NCBI GenBank assembly: GCA_013368795.1
Contig: JABFXX010000106.1
Location: forward strand, 1-42,141
Source of the DNA: Kofleriaceae bacterium
Lineage (GTDB): Bacteria > Myxococcota_A > Polyangia > Haliangiales > Haliangiaceae
DNA: 42,141 nt
Reading direction: 5' to 3'
In this document: positions 7,203-16,142 of the stretch, one piece after another
Layout of the letters: the number at the start of each line of letters is the position of its first letter
Numbering within the stretch: position 1 is the first letter of the stretch
The notes under the pieces: model-generated
What the model was told of the DNA's origin: nothing
The model's database searches: none
What the model saw: the letters and a program-made list of their open reading frames with translations, nothing else
Position numbers and translations under genes: made by a program

Positions 7203-8047
7203 TGCCGGCACCCGATTCCACCGCCGTCCGCGTCGCATTGTGGCGCGCGCTTCACGTCGAGCTCGATGCGGCGCCACACGTGCTCGTCGACCAGCTGGGC
7301 CTGCGACTCGCGGCCCCCGAGCCGGGCTGGCGCGATCGGCCCGACATGCATCCCGAAGGCACGCGGCCGTTTCGCGCATCGATCGTCGCGCGTGCCCGCT
7401 TTGTCGAAGACCTCGTCGCCGAGCAGCTGAAGCGCGGCGTCGACCAGTACGTGATCCTCGGCGCAGGGCTCGACACGTTCGTGCAGCGCCGGCCGGATCT
7501 GGCGGACCACGTGCGCGTGTTCGAGATCGATCAGCCGGGACCGCAGGCATGGAAGCGCGCGCGCCTCGTCGAGCTCGGGCTCGGCATCCCCGAGGGCCTG
7601 CGGCTCGTCCCCGTCGACTTCGAGGCCGGCATGGCGTGGCGCGAGCAGCTCGTCGCGGCGGGGTTCGATCCCACCCGGCCCGCGGTGGTCGCTTCGGCCG
7701 GCGTCAGCATGTACCTCACGCGCGAGGCGAACGTGGCAACCATGCGCGAGGTGGCCGAGCTCGCGCCCGGCACCACGTTCGTGACGACGTTCCTCCTGCC
7801 GCTCGAGCTCGCGGACCCGGAGGTGCGGCCCGGACTCGAGCGCGCGGCCCAGGGCGCACGGGCCAGCGGCACACCGTTCGTGAGCTACTTCACGCCGGCA
7901 GAGATGGTGGACCTCGCGCTCGAGGCCGGGTTCGCGCGCGCCGAGCACGTGTCGGCGGCAGCGCTGACCGAGCGCTACTTCGCCGGGCGGACCGATGGGC
8001 TACGTCCGCCGAACAATGCGGAGGAGCTGATCGTCGCGTCGACGTAA
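7202..8047 (+). CDS. LCM-family class I SAM-dependent methyltransferase
   Basis: 281 residues from ATG 7202 (a GTG directly before it, at 7199, is an alternative). The motif QYVILGAGLDTFVQRR followed by VRVFEIDQPGPQAWKRARL is the signature of the leucine carboxyl methyltransferase (Ppm1-like) branch. The GAGLDT loop binds S-adenosylmethionine and the acidic Asp in FEIDQP contacts its ribose. Related bacterial enzymes methylate small molecules, often in secondary metabolism, rather than protein phosphatases. The substrate is unknown. It overlaps the VOC stop and is followed after 1 nt by the AraC-type gene, so it is the enzyme core of the operon. A second member of the family lies at 11351. 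Confidence 0.87.
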   Translation: MPAPDSTAVRVALWRALHVELDAAPHVLVDQLGLRLAAPEPGWRDRPDMHPEGTRPFRASIVARARFVEDLVAEQLKRGVDQYVILGAGLDTFVQRRPDLADHVRVFEIDQPGPQAWKRARLVELGLGIPEGLRLVPVDFEAGMAWREQLVAAGFDPTRPAVVASAGVSMYLTREANVATMREVAELAPGTTFVTTFLLPLELADPEVRPGLERAAQGARASGTPFVSYFTPAEMVDLALEAGFARAEHVSAAALTERYFAGRTDGLRPPNNAEELIVAST

Positions 8048-8048
8048 G

Positions 8049-9002
8049 ATGTCACGCATCAGCGGCTCGCTCTTCAGCTTCAGGATGCTGCCGGTCATCT
8101 CGAGCATGCTCGCGATGCGGCGCATCGACGCGCACGCGTTGCTTGGCGAGGCCGGGCTTCCGACGGACGCGAATGGCGAGATCATCGCCCCGCTCGCTCG
8201 GATCCAGCGGTTCATCGAGCTTGCCGCGGCGCACTCGAACGCACCGATGTTCGGGCTCGACCTTGCCGAGCGAGTTCCCGCCGGTGCGTTCGGCTTGACC
8301 GAGTTCCTCATGCGGAGCGCGCCCACCGTCGAGGCGGCGCTGCGCCTGCTTTGCGAGTTCGCGCCGCTGATCAACCCGATGCTCGCGTTCCAGTACACCA
8401 GAGGCCACGTGCACTTCGCGGTGCCCGCACAGCGCGATGGGCTCGGCTGCCACCTGAACGAGTACACCGCGATGCTCGCGCTGCGTCAGTTCAGCACCGT
8501 CCTGGGCGAGCGCATCGAGCTCGAGCAGTGCTGGTTCGCTCACGCGCGGCGAGACCACCGCGACGAGGTCGCCGCACGATTTGGCTGCGGCGTCACGTTC
8601 AAGGCGGCTGACTGCGGGTTCGCTGTCTCGGCGGCGTGGCTCCAGCGCCGACCACCGACTGCGGATGCCGTGCTGTTCGAGTTCCTGAGCATGCAGGCGC
8701 GAGCCCAGCTCGCGAGCCTCGGCACGAGCGACATCGTCACCCAGGTAGCGCGCGTGATCGAGGCGCGGTTGCCGAGCGGTTCGGTCGCGGGCAACGAGGT
8801 CGCGTCGGCGATGGCGACGACATTGCGCAGCCTCCAGCGGCACCTCGCCGATGCCGGGACGTCGTACCGCGAGGTGTTGCAGCACGTCCGCGTGCGGCGC
8901 CGGGCCGAGCTCGAGCGGAGCGGTCTGACGCCGGCCGAGGTCGCGCGGAGGCTCGGATTCTCGAACGTATCGGCGATGCGCAGGTCGCTCGACAAGCCGT
9001 AG
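8049..9002 (+). CDS. AraC-family transcriptional regulator with Arabinose_bd-type N-domain
   Basis: 317 residues. The N-terminal part (about 20-200) resembles the ligand-binding domain of the OruR/ArgR-like AraC subgroup: GLDLAERVPAGAFGLTEFLM, then APTVEAALRLLCEFAPLINP. The C-terminal part (about 235-317) holds the DNA-binding domain with MATTLRSLQRHLADAGTSYR and AEVARRLGFSNVSAMRRSL. The protein ends in the second helix-turn-helix, just after where relatives continue with a conserved F-K-R-W-T-G stretch, so the last helix appears shortened. It begins 1 nt after the methyltransferase stop and likely belongs to the 6670-9002 operon. A natural ligand related to the VOC or methyltransferase step is an inference. 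Confidence 0.85.
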   Translation: MSRISGSLFSFRMLPVISSMLAMRRIDAHALLGEAGLPTDANGEIIAPLARIQRFIELAAAHSNAPMFGLDLAERVPAGAFGLTEFLMRSAPTVEAALRLLCEFAPLINPMLAFQYTRGHVHFAVPAQRDGLGCHLNEYTAMLALRQFSTVLGERIELEQCWFAHARRDHRDEVAARFGCGVTFKAADCGFAVSAAWLQRRPPTADAVLFEFLSMQARAQLASLGTSDIVTQVARVIEARLPSGSVAGNEVASAMATTLRSLQRHLADAGTSYREVLQHVRVRRRAELERSGLTPAEVARRLGFSNVSAMRRSLDKP

Positions 9003-9048
9003 CTGGCGCGTTTTGCACGTCGATTGACGCGAATCGTGCGAGGCGATC

Positions 9049-10824
9049 GTGTATCGCGATGACATGTTCCGCGTCGGGCGACGGGCGTTTCTCCAGTGGC
9101 TCGCGGCACTGTCCGCGGCGCCGTTCGTGAGCGGCTGTGGTGCCGATGACGCGAGCGATCGCACATTCCCGCAGGGCATCGCGTCGGGGGATCCGACGCC
9201 GGATGGCGTGCTGCTCTGGACACGGGTGGAGTCGACCACGAACGAACGCGTCGACTACGAGGTCGCGACCGATCGCGACTTCGCGGCGATCGTGGCGCGC
9301 GGGACGGTCGAGGTAACCGGCGAGACCGACCACACGGTACGCGTCGAGGTCGGCGGGCTATCGCCGGCGACGACGTACTGGTATCGGTTCGTGGCGCGAG
9401 GGGCCACGTCGCCGGTCGGGCGCACCCGTACGGCGCCCTCGCCCGACGCGGACGTCCCTCTTCGCATCGCGCTCGCGTCGTGCCAGGACTACGGCGGGCG
9501 ATGGTTTCATGCGTGGCGAGCGCTCGCCGAGCGCGACGATGTCGACGTCGTCCTGTTCATCGGCGACTACATCTACGAGACGATCGGCCACCTCGGCGTC
9601 GAGTGGCCTGCCGACCGCACGCTCGAGCTGCCCGACGGCCTCGAGCTCGACGATCCGATCAAGGGCAGCATCGCGGCGCTCACGCTGGCGGACTACCGCG
9701 CGCTGTATCGGCAGTACCGCAGCGACCCCGATCTGCGCGCGGTCCATGCGCGGTTTCCGTTCGTGTCGCTGTGGGATGACCACGAGTTCGCGAACGACTG
9801 CTGGGGCGACCACGCGACCGACTTCGACGATCGCGATGGCGACGAGGCCAGCGTCGAACGCCGCTCCGCCGCCACGCGGGCCTACTACGACTACCAGGCG
9901 ATCCGCCGCCCGTACGACGCGACCGCCGGGTTCCCGAACGACCTCTCGATTTACCGGACGCTGCGCTGGGGACGCCATGCCGAGCTCGTGCTCCTCGACG
10001 AACGGTACTACCGTGACGATCACCTGATCCCGGAAGGCCCGATCGACTCCAGCGTCGGCCACATCCAGATGAACAGCGCGTTTGGCTCGCGCACGTTCGT
10101 GATCAAGGACGCGTTCGACGCACGCGAGGCGGCGGCGACACCGATGCCGTCGATGCTCGGCACCGCGCAACGCGACTGGGCGATCGAGTCCGTGCGCGCG
10201 TCGACCGCGACCTGGAAGCTCGTCGCGAGCCCGCTGGTGATGGCGCAGATGGCGCTCGACCTGTCCGGCTACACGCAATTGCCCGACACGTTCCGCAAGC
10301 GGTTCTATTTCAAGACGGATCAGTGGGACGGATTCCGCTCGGAGCGGCGCGCGCTCCTCGAGGCGTGGTCCGACATCGACAACCTCGTCGTGCTCTCGGG
10401 CGATCTGCACGGGTTCTACGCGGCCGAGCTTCACGCGGACTTCGATGCGCCGGCCGAACCGATCGCGGTGGAGTACGCGGTCTCTGCGATCAGCGCACCG
10501 ACCGTCGACGTGCAGCTCGCATCCGTCGTCGAGGCCAATCCGTTCCTCGAGGCGCTCGGGCTCGGCGACCTGATCGGCGAGTTCGACTCGAACCTCCGCT
10601 CGACGAATCCGCACATTCGCCATGCCGAGTCGACGCGCAACGGCCTCGCGATCGTCTCGATCGGAGCCGACAACCTGGAGGTCACGTTCCTCGCGGTCGA
10701 CGACGTCACGTCACCGACCGGCGGCGTCACGAGCGAGGTCTCGTTCCACACCCCGCGTGGAACCCGGCGCGTGGTGCCCGGCCTCAGCGGCGGTCGAACA
10801 CGACCTGACGGATCGCCGTCTTGA
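9049..10824 (+). CDS. PhoD-type alkaline phosphatase (phosphodiesterase/monoesterase), Tat-exported
   Basis: 591 residues from GTG 9049, supported by GAGG 5 nt upstream; ATG 9064 is an alternative. A twin-arginine motif (RRAFLQ, 11-16) precedes a hydrophobic stretch and a possible lipobox VSGC (Cys30). The N-terminal Ig-like PhoD_N domain (FPQGIASGDPTPDGVLLWTR) is followed by the metallophosphatase domain with ALASCQDYGG, FIGDYIYE, WDDHEFAND and LSGDLHGF, which carry the metal ligands. PhoD enzymes use Ca and Fe and release phosphate from organic mono- and diesters in the envelope. Length fits the family. The 3' end overlaps the convergent gene by 41 nt. A Pho box is not obvious upstream. Confidence 0.93.
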   Translation: MYRDDMFRVGRRAFLQWLAALSAAPFVSGCGADDASDRTFPQGIASGDPTPDGVLLWTRVESTTNERVDYEVATDRDFAAIVARGTVEVTGETDHTVRVEVGGLSPATTYWYRFVARGATSPVGRTRTAPSPDADVPLRIALASCQDYGGRWFHAWRALAERDDVDVVLFIGDYIYETIGHLGVEWPADRTLELPDGLELDDPIKGSIAALTLADYRALYRQYRSDPDLRAVHARFPFVSLWDDHEFANDCWGDHATDFDDRDGDEASVERRSAATRAYYDYQAIRRPYDATAGFPNDLSIYRTLRWGRHAELVLLDERYYRDDHLIPEGPIDSSVGHIQMNSAFGSRTFVIKDAFDAREAAATPMPSMLGTAQRDWAIESVRASTATWKLVASPLVMAQMALDLSGYTQLPDTFRKRFYFKTDQWDGFRSERRALLEAWSDIDNLVVLSGDLHGFYAAELHADFDAPAEPIAVEYAVSAISAPTVDVQLASVVEANPFLEALGLGDLIGEFDSNLRSTNPHIRHAESTRNGLAIVSIGADNLEVTFLAVDDVTSPTGGVTSEVSFHTPRGTRRVVPGLSGGRTRPDGSPS

Positions 10825-11173
10825 GCTCGCGGCTGGTCAGCCCCGAACCGAGCACTTGATCGAACTGGTACTCGCGACGATCTCGCATCGTGCCGATCGC
10901 GATCACCGGTGCGCTCCACGAGCGAGTCGCGATCGCTTGCACGTCGGCCGCCGACATCCGATCGAGATCGACGATCAGCAGATCGAGCGCCGCTGGATCG
11001 AGCGAGTCGGTCGAAGTCAGCGTGTCGAGCTGAAGCGCGCCCATCCACGTCATGAGCGAGAGTTCTTCGATGAGCCAGGCGCGCAGCTCGTCGTCGGGCG
11101 CGAACACCACGACGCGAACCGGCTCCGGGGTCACCGCGGCCGGACGTGTATCGAGATCCTGTAGCCCCGACAT
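10784..11173 (-). CDS. Receiver-domain-like protein
   Basis: 129 residues from ATG 11173 (MSGLQDLDTRPAAVTPEPVR), which has GGGAG 3 nt upstream. A longer form from 11296 is possible. The body looks like a CheY-type receiver: beta strand VRVVVFAPDDELRAWLIEEL, central acidic strand LDLLIVDLDRMSAADVQ (with the candidate phospho-acceptor Asp), then APVIAIGTMRD. The usual Thr/Ser and Lys of the active site are not evident, so it may be a pseudo-receiver. No output domain is present. It overlaps the end of phoD on the opposite strand. Its partner is unknown. Confidence 0.6.
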   Translation of the reverse strand: MSGLQDLDTRPAAVTPEPVRVVVFAPDDELRAWLIEELSLMTWMGALQLDTLTSTDSLDPAALDLLIVDLDRMSAADVQAIATRSWSAPVIAIGTMRDRREYQFDQVLGSGLTSRELKTAIRQVVFDRR

Positions 11174-11350
11174 TCGCTCCCATGATGGACCGCGCCGTCG
11201 AGCTTGTGGCGAATGTGCGAGCAGCCTCGCGATGAGTTCACGCTCACCGTGAGAGGATCCTCGTCCGTTACCCCTCAGGCTACCGAATTCGCGCAAACGA
11301 TTCGTGAGCGCGCATCCAGATGATTCACTCGCCCTGCGAGTTTTCTCGGC

Positions 11351-12220
11351 TCACGGCTTCTGCACGCGTGCGACTGCGATTCGATAGAACGCGTAGCCGG
11401 CCAGCCGCGTGTCGTCGCCGAAGTAGCGAGCGCGGTAATCGTCGGCTCCGAGATCCTGCTCGATCCGGAGGCCGAGCGAGGCGACGAAGGCCGGCAGCTC
11501 GTCGGGAACGAATCCCGTGCGCCAGGGTTCGCCGAGCTTCTTGACGCTCGCGACCAGCTTGTCTGCGCCGAGGAACTGCCTGGTCCCATCGATGACACCG
11601 CGATGGATGTAGGTGAACACGATCGCCGTATCCGGAGCCGTGTGGCCGACCATGTCGAGCACGGCACCGACCGCCGCCTCGTCGAGGTAGTTCGTGACGC
11701 CCTCCCAGATGAACAGCGAGCGCTGGTCGGCGCGCCAGCCCGCGTCGGCGAGCTCGGACGGCAGGTGCTGCCTCTCGAAATCGACCGCGACGTAACGGAC
11801 ATCCTTGCGCTTACCTTCGACGAGCTCGAGGCGCCGCTGCTTCTCCGCCTGCGTGTCTGCGCGATCGACCTCGTACACGCGCACGGTCGCGAGCTCGGGC
11901 AGGCGATGTGCGCGCGAGTCGTAGCCTGCGCCGAGAATCACGATCTGACGCGTGCCCGCGGCGACCTCGGCGCGCACGACATCGTCGATGAAACGCGTGC
12001 GACCGATCGCAGACGTCCTGGCTCCCGGCGCGCGCCAGTCGGCATAGCGCTCGAGCAAGCCGCGAAGCCCCGGAACGTTTGCGACACCGAGCGCGATCGA
12101 ACGACCGCCGGTGAGAAAGCTCGACGCGAGCGGATCGCGGAACAGCGGAGCACGTCGACGCTCGGAGTTCTCGAGCGCCCGATAGAGAGCGACGTATTCG
12201 GCGGTTCTACTCGCCGGCAT
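11351..12220 (-). CDS. LCM-family class I SAM-dependent methyltransferase (second copy)
   Basis: 289 residues from ATG 12220 (MPASRTAEYVALYRALENSE), which matches the usual start of this family better than the upstream ATG at 12283. The N-terminal APLFRDPLASSFL segment, the SAM loop IVILGAGYDSRAHRLPEL and the acidic YEVDRADTQAEKQRRL strand are typical of the TIGR00027-type LCM methyltransferases. SLFIWEGVTNYLDE is the conserved strand after the SAM site. Members often modify small molecules. It is only distantly like the 7202-8047 enzyme, so the two are not a recent duplication. It stands alone, divergent from the lipoprotein at 12350. Confidence 0.87.
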   Translation of the reverse strand: MPASRTAEYVALYRALENSERRRAPLFRDPLASSFLTGGRSIALGVANVPGLRGLLERYADWRAPGARTSAIGRTRFIDDVVRAEVAAGTRQIVILGAGYDSRAHRLPELATVRVYEVDRADTQAEKQRRLELVEGKRKDVRYVAVDFERQHLPSELADAGWRADQRSLFIWEGVTNYLDEAAVGAVLDMVGHTAPDTAIVFTYIHRGVIDGTRQFLGADKLVASVKKLGEPWRTGFVPDELPAFVASLGLRIEQDLGADDYRARYFGDDTRLAGYAFYRIAVARVQKP

Positions 12221-12349
12221 CTGCTTAGGCGGTATCGCACGCTGTGCTCGCGCGGGACAGTCAGAACTTGGAAGTGCACACAAGCGATCGGAAGTGTCAG
12301 GTACGCCACTGGCAAAACAGCGCGCGAACGGCTCTGGAGCTCAGCACAC

Positions 12350-13192
12350 ATGCGCATCAATGCACTCGAAGTCATCGCCGCAATCGCGCTCGCGTCACCG
12401 CTCATCAGCTGCGCGAGTGACACGGCGTCCGATCCAACCTCTTCTACCGACGACCCTTCCGGCAGCGAGGACTACCCTCCCGGCAGCGGGGACTCCGGCA
12501 GCGGAGGTCCAGGCAGCGAAAACGACCCTCCCGTCAACGAGGACTCCCCTCCTCCCGCCAGCGAGAACTACCCTCCCGTCAGCGAGGATGGTTGCACACT
12601 GACGCAGGGGTACTGGAAAAATCATCCAGACGCGTGGCCCGTATCGTCGCTGACGCTCGGCACGCACACGTACACGCAAGCCGAGTTGATCTCGATCCTG
12701 AACACGCCGGTCGAGGGCAACGCCCTCATCCAGATCGCGCATCAGCTGATCGCCGCGAAGCTCAACATCGCCGCCGGTGCGTCGGTCGATTCCGCGACCA
12801 ACGCGGCGATCGCGGCCGCGGATGCGCTGATCGGAAGCCTCGTGTGTCCGCCCGCCGGTAGCGACACGCTCTCCGGCCACAGCGACCTCACCGAGGCGCT
12901 CGATGATTACAACAGCGGCAACACCGGCCCGGGTCACTGCGACAACGAGGAACCCTGCGGCGACGGCGACTGCGGCGGGTGCGAGCCGCCGGTATGTGGC
13001 AATGGCGTCGTCGAGGACGGCGAGACGTGCGACGACGGCAACACGTGGGGCGGCGATGGTTGCTCCTCATCGTGTCAGCCGGAGTCGAGGTGCGGCAACG
13101 GTATCGTCGAGGACGGCGAGACGTGCGACGACGGCAACACGTGGAGCGGCGACGGCTGCTCGAGCATGTGCACCTGCGAATGCCCGAGCTGA
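12350..13192 (+). CDS. Lipoprotein with 'TQGYWKNHP' domain and two Myxococcus cysteine-rich repeats
   Basis: 280 residues. Signal peptide with lipobox LISC (Cys21). Then a low-complexity linker built from degenerate units around YPPGSGD/NDPPVNED (about 28-80). A middle domain (about 82-190) begins CTLTQGYWKNHPDAWPV and continues IQIAHQLIAAKLNIAAGA, a secreted-protein domain I have seen described only as unknown. Two copies of the Myxococcus cysteine-rich repeat (DUF4215) follow, each CGNG(I/V)VEDGETCDDGNTW then GDGCSS; these carry paired cysteines that should form disulfides. The protein would be displayed on the cell surface. GGAG lies 10 nt before the start. The C-terminal repeats strongly suggest Myxococcota. 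Confidence 0.85.
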   Translation: MRINALEVIAAIALASPLISCASDTASDPTSSTDDPSGSEDYPPGSGDSGSGGPGSENDPPVNEDSPPPASENYPPVSEDGCTLTQGYWKNHPDAWPVSSLTLGTHTYTQAELISILNTPVEGNALIQIAHQLIAAKLNIAAGASVDSATNAAIAAADALIGSLVCPPAGSDTLSGHSDLTEALDDYNSGNTGPGHCDNEEPCGDGDCGGCEPPVCGNGVVEDGETCDDGNTWGGDGCSSSCQPESRCGNGIVEDGETCDDGNTWSGDGCSSMCTCECPS

Positions 13193-13269
13193 ACGATCAC
13201 CTCGCGCACCACGCTCGGACCGGGCACGGTCCTTCGTTTCGGTGCGCGCTTCTTGCATGATGTTGCCGG

Positions 13270-13929
13270 ATGCGCGTCCTCGGGGTGATCGCGATCGTGC
13301 TGGCAGGATGTGGTGAGCCTCCACTCGTCATGAAGCCGTTGCCGCCGCTCGCACCGCCGATGGTGCCCGCGCGCGAGCTCGTGTTGCATCAGGTGGTCGT
13401 CGTGCCGGGCGAGCACCTGATCTGGGAGGTCCAGGCGCGCGGCTTCACGATCGGTCGTGCCGAGCTCTCGGTCGGAGATCACGAGATCACGAGCCGATTC
13501 CGTACGAGTGCACTGATCAGTGCGGTGTCGCCGGTCGAGCACGACCTGAAGACCGTCTTTGCCAACGCGATCCCGCAGGAGATGACCGAGCGGATCCTCG
13601 CCGACGGCAAGGACCGGCAATTCGTGACGCATCTGGCGGGCTCGACAACCAACTCGTTCCACACGGCGCTGAACATCATCCGCACCTGGGCGAGTCCCGA
13701 TGCACCGCCTGGCTTCATCGCGGTCGTGTTCGCGAACAAGATGTATCGACTCGATCTCTTCCAGCCGATCGCACAAGGCGCAGCGCTGCGAGTCGACGGC
13801 AAGATCGTGGGCCCCGACGCCGATCCTCCGATCGCGTTCTCGCTCTGGCTCGATGACACGCGTAAACCGGTTCGCATCGAGATCCGCGACGGCGACGATC
13901 GCGTGACCGCAGAGCTGATCGCCTCGTAG
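13270..13929 (+). CDS. Lipoprotein with DUF3108-like domain
   Basis: 219 residues. A very short signal peptide ends in lipobox LAGC (Cys14), so the protein is probably membrane-anchored and periplasmic. The main domain opens GEHLIWEVQARGFTIGRAEL, the typical beginning of DUF3108, and continues with beta strands to IAFSLWLDDTRKPVRIEIRD. DUF3108 proteins are predicted beta-rich periplasmic proteins of unknown function. The start is close to 13193, the end of the previous gene, with 77 nt between. It may form a short plus-strand cluster with the next two secreted proteins, but 134 nt separates it from the first of those. Confidence 0.75.
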   Translation: MRVLGVIAIVLAGCGEPPLVMKPLPPLAPPMVPARELVLHQVVVVPGEHLIWEVQARGFTIGRAELSVGDHEITSRFRTSALISAVSPVEHDLKTVFANAIPQEMTERILADGKDRQFVTHLAGSTTNSFHTALNIIRTWASPDAPPGFIAVVFANKMYRLDLFQPIAQGAALRVDGKIVGPDADPPIAFSLWLDDTRKPVRIEIRDGDDRVTAELIAS

Positions 13930-14063
13930 ATCTCTGCCAGCTGTTGCTCGCGCACAACACGTGTCACGCGGCGGCACACGTGGCAATCGCTCAACCGATG
14001 GACTGCCAGTGCGCACCTCGCGCGCAGTCAGTGGTTCGGCCATTGCAGATATTGCCGCGCCAA

Positions 14064-15263
14064 ATGAGGGCCATCCGTCACGCCGCGCTCGCGGCGATCG
14101 CTATAGGTCTGCCCGCTGTCTCGTCGGTCGCACGCGCCGACGATCGCTATCCGATGATGGATCACGATCGTCCCGTCGTCTGCGCTCGCGACAAGGACGG
14201 CGAGGTATGGCGCATCCAGTGCGACCCAACTACCAAGGTTTGCCTCTACGCGGCCGACGACGAGCTCGACGCCGACGGCAATCGTACCAAGCCGCTCGAG
14301 CGCACGCGCCAGTGCGCGAGCGAGACCGAGTTCGATCGCGCGAAGTTCGAGGCCGACGGCTACCACATGCTCGCCGGCCGTGCCGACGCGCCGTGGGGCT
14401 GGACCCGCGACGAGCGAGGCCGCGTGTTCCAGATCAACTTCGACCTCAAGCGGCGCCTCTACTTCGGCGTCGGCTGGACACCGCAGAAGATCCTCGACCA
14501 CCTCGACGATCCACTCGAGAACAAGCGCTCCAAGCTCGACTTCGGCCTGTTCATCTTCGAGCACTACACCGGCGGCAAGAACGCGACGCGCCACCGCATC
14601 CGCCTCCTCGAAGGCGAGGTCCGCGTCGAGCCGTTCTCGTCCGAGGTCGTCGTCGCGCACTACGATCTCTCGCACCGCTTCGTCGATCCGCTCCTCCGCA
14701 TCACGACGTTCGTCGGCGAGCCGCAGCGCCACGACCTCGTCCTCAACCTCGGCCTGTGGACCGAGGCAGGTGGCCTCGAGATCCACCCGACGCCGACCGG
14801 ACACTCCTCGATCTGGAAACACGCGACCGCAGAAATCACCCTCGATATCTGGCAGTCGCGCAAGCTCGACTCCTACGCGCGGTTCCGCACCGGTTTCGGC
14901 CTCGAGGGCCAGCGCACCGACGACGTCGGCTATCGCTCTGCCCTCACCTCGGCCTCCGCCTTCGAGCTCGACTGCGTGCTCGATCCTGCCGGCTTCCACA
15001 ACCTCAAGCTCGAGGTCTCCCACGAGATGCCGCGCTACTTCTCCCCCGTCGTCCAGGGCGGCCAGAAGCTCGCGCTCCGCACCAAGGCCAAGCTGCAGTA
15101 CGAGGCGATCGTCCTCGCGATCAACGATCAGCCGCTCACGTTCGCGCTCGGTGCGGGCGGCGAGAAGCGCAACGACATCATGGGCGTCCCCGATCGCTGG
15201 GCTTTCGTCATGGATGCCGGCCTCCGCTTCAGCCTCTGGGCCCCGCCCCGCCCTCGCTCGTAA
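14064..15263 (+). CDS. Secreted hypothetical protein, possibly outer-membrane beta-barrel
   Basis: 399 residues from ATG 14064, chosen because it gives a clean signal peptide (MRAIRHAALAAIAIGLPAVS... cleavage near ARA-DD). After a Cys-containing N-terminal part (CARDKDGEVWRIQCDPTTKVC), the body has many alternating strands with aromatic ends (RLYFGVGWTPQKILDHLDD, FGLFIFEHYTGGKN, WGWTRDERGRVFQINFDL), a pattern like an outer-membrane barrel. The end, LAINDQPLTFALGAGGE ... DAGLRFSLW, is typical of a last strand. It is followed after 15 nt by a gene whose C-terminus shares the LAIND(Q/R)P motif, so the two look like distant relatives in one operon. Function unknown. Confidence 0.75.
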   Translation: MRAIRHAALAAIAIGLPAVSSVARADDRYPMMDHDRPVVCARDKDGEVWRIQCDPTTKVCLYAADDELDADGNRTKPLERTRQCASETEFDRAKFEADGYHMLAGRADAPWGWTRDERGRVFQINFDLKRRLYFGVGWTPQKILDHLDDPLENKRSKLDFGLFIFEHYTGGKNATRHRIRLLEGEVRVEPFSSEVVVAHYDLSHRFVDPLLRITTFVGEPQRHDLVLNLGLWTEAGGLEIHPTPTGHSSIWKHATAEITLDIWQSRKLDSYARFRTGFGLEGQRTDDVGYRSALTSASAFELDCVLDPAGFHNLKLEVSHEMPRYFSPVVQGGQKLALRTKAKLQYEAIVLAINDQPLTFALGAGGEKRNDIMGVPDRWAFVMDAGLRFSLWAPPRPRS

Positions 15264-15278
15264 CCCACGAGCGAGCCC

Positions 15279-16142
15279 ATGCACTCAGGCATTCGCATCT
15301 CGCTCGCACTCTGCGTGCTCGTCGCGATAACGACGAACGCGCACGCCGACCCATGCACGGGCATCACTGCCTCCGGCGGCAAGTTCGCGACGTGCTTCGA
15401 CCCCGGCAACCGCCTGTCGATCACGGCCGGCAGCGACGGCTTCGGCGGTTCGATCGCGCTCCGCCACATCATCCACTTCGACGACGAACCCGACCTCATC
15501 TGGAAGCTCGAGCACGTCCTGTTCGACGCGACCCACGCCGGCTTCACCGACACGTTCGACGGCACGCTCTACCGCGGCCGGTTCGTGCGCCACGCTCGCG
15601 ACGGTCACATCGTGATCCCGCTCGGCGTCCCCAAGAAGGTCTTCCTGCCATTCGACATCGGCGCGTTCACCGAGGTGGGCCGCATCCGCTGGCGCGACGC
15701 CATGCCCGCCCGCATCAACCTCGTCGAGGTCGCAGGTGTCATTGACTTCGCACGCTCGCGCGCCTTCAGACGCATCGCATTCGGCCCGGTCGCGCGCTGG
15801 GAGGTCGATGTCACGCGCGAGGGCAGCTTCGATCTCGGCCAGCACCTCGTCGCGCCGTTCTCGATGGGCATGGCCAACCTCCACTACGAGTCGAGCTCCG
15901 GCCGCCTCGTCGGCGATCTCCGGGTCGAGGCAGGCACCGTGTGGCGCTCGATGTCGGGCTGGGAGCCCGAGGCCAATGCCGAGGCGACCCTCGAGCGGGT
16001 GATGCTCGCGATCAACGATCGCCCGATCGCGCTGGTGCTCGGCGCGCGCTACGAGAGCGAGACCGGCGAGGCGATCGCACGCATCGGCGCGCGCATCGTC
16101 CTGTTCGATCGCCGCGACCCACGCGTCAGCCGCCTCGACTGA
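15279..16142 (+). CDS. Secreted hypothetical protein, distant relative of the preceding gene product
   Basis: 287 residues with a Sec signal peptide (MHSGIRISLALCVLVAITTNAHA, cleavage before DP). Beta-strand-rich, with FGGSIALRHIIHFDDEPDLIW early and the end LAINDRPIALVLGARYESET, which matches the C-terminal LAINDQPLTFALGAGGE of the upstream protein in spacing and character. A pair of related envelope proteins is likely. The gene starts 15 nt after the previous stop and should be co-transcribed. Two Cys residues near the N-terminus (PCTGITAS, ATCFDPGN) could form a disulfide. I do not know the function. Confidence 0.75.
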   Translation: MHSGIRISLALCVLVAITTNAHADPCTGITASGGKFATCFDPGNRLSITAGSDGFGGSIALRHIIHFDDEPDLIWKLEHVLFDATHAGFTDTFDGTLYRGRFVRHARDGHIVIPLGVPKKVFLPFDIGAFTEVGRIRWRDAMPARINLVEVAGVIDFARSRAFRRIAFGPVARWEVDVTREGSFDLGQHLVAPFSMGMANLHYESSSGRLVGDLRVEAGTVWRSMSGWEPEANAEATLERVMLAINDRPIALVLGARYESETGEAIARIGARIVLFDRRDPRVSRLD

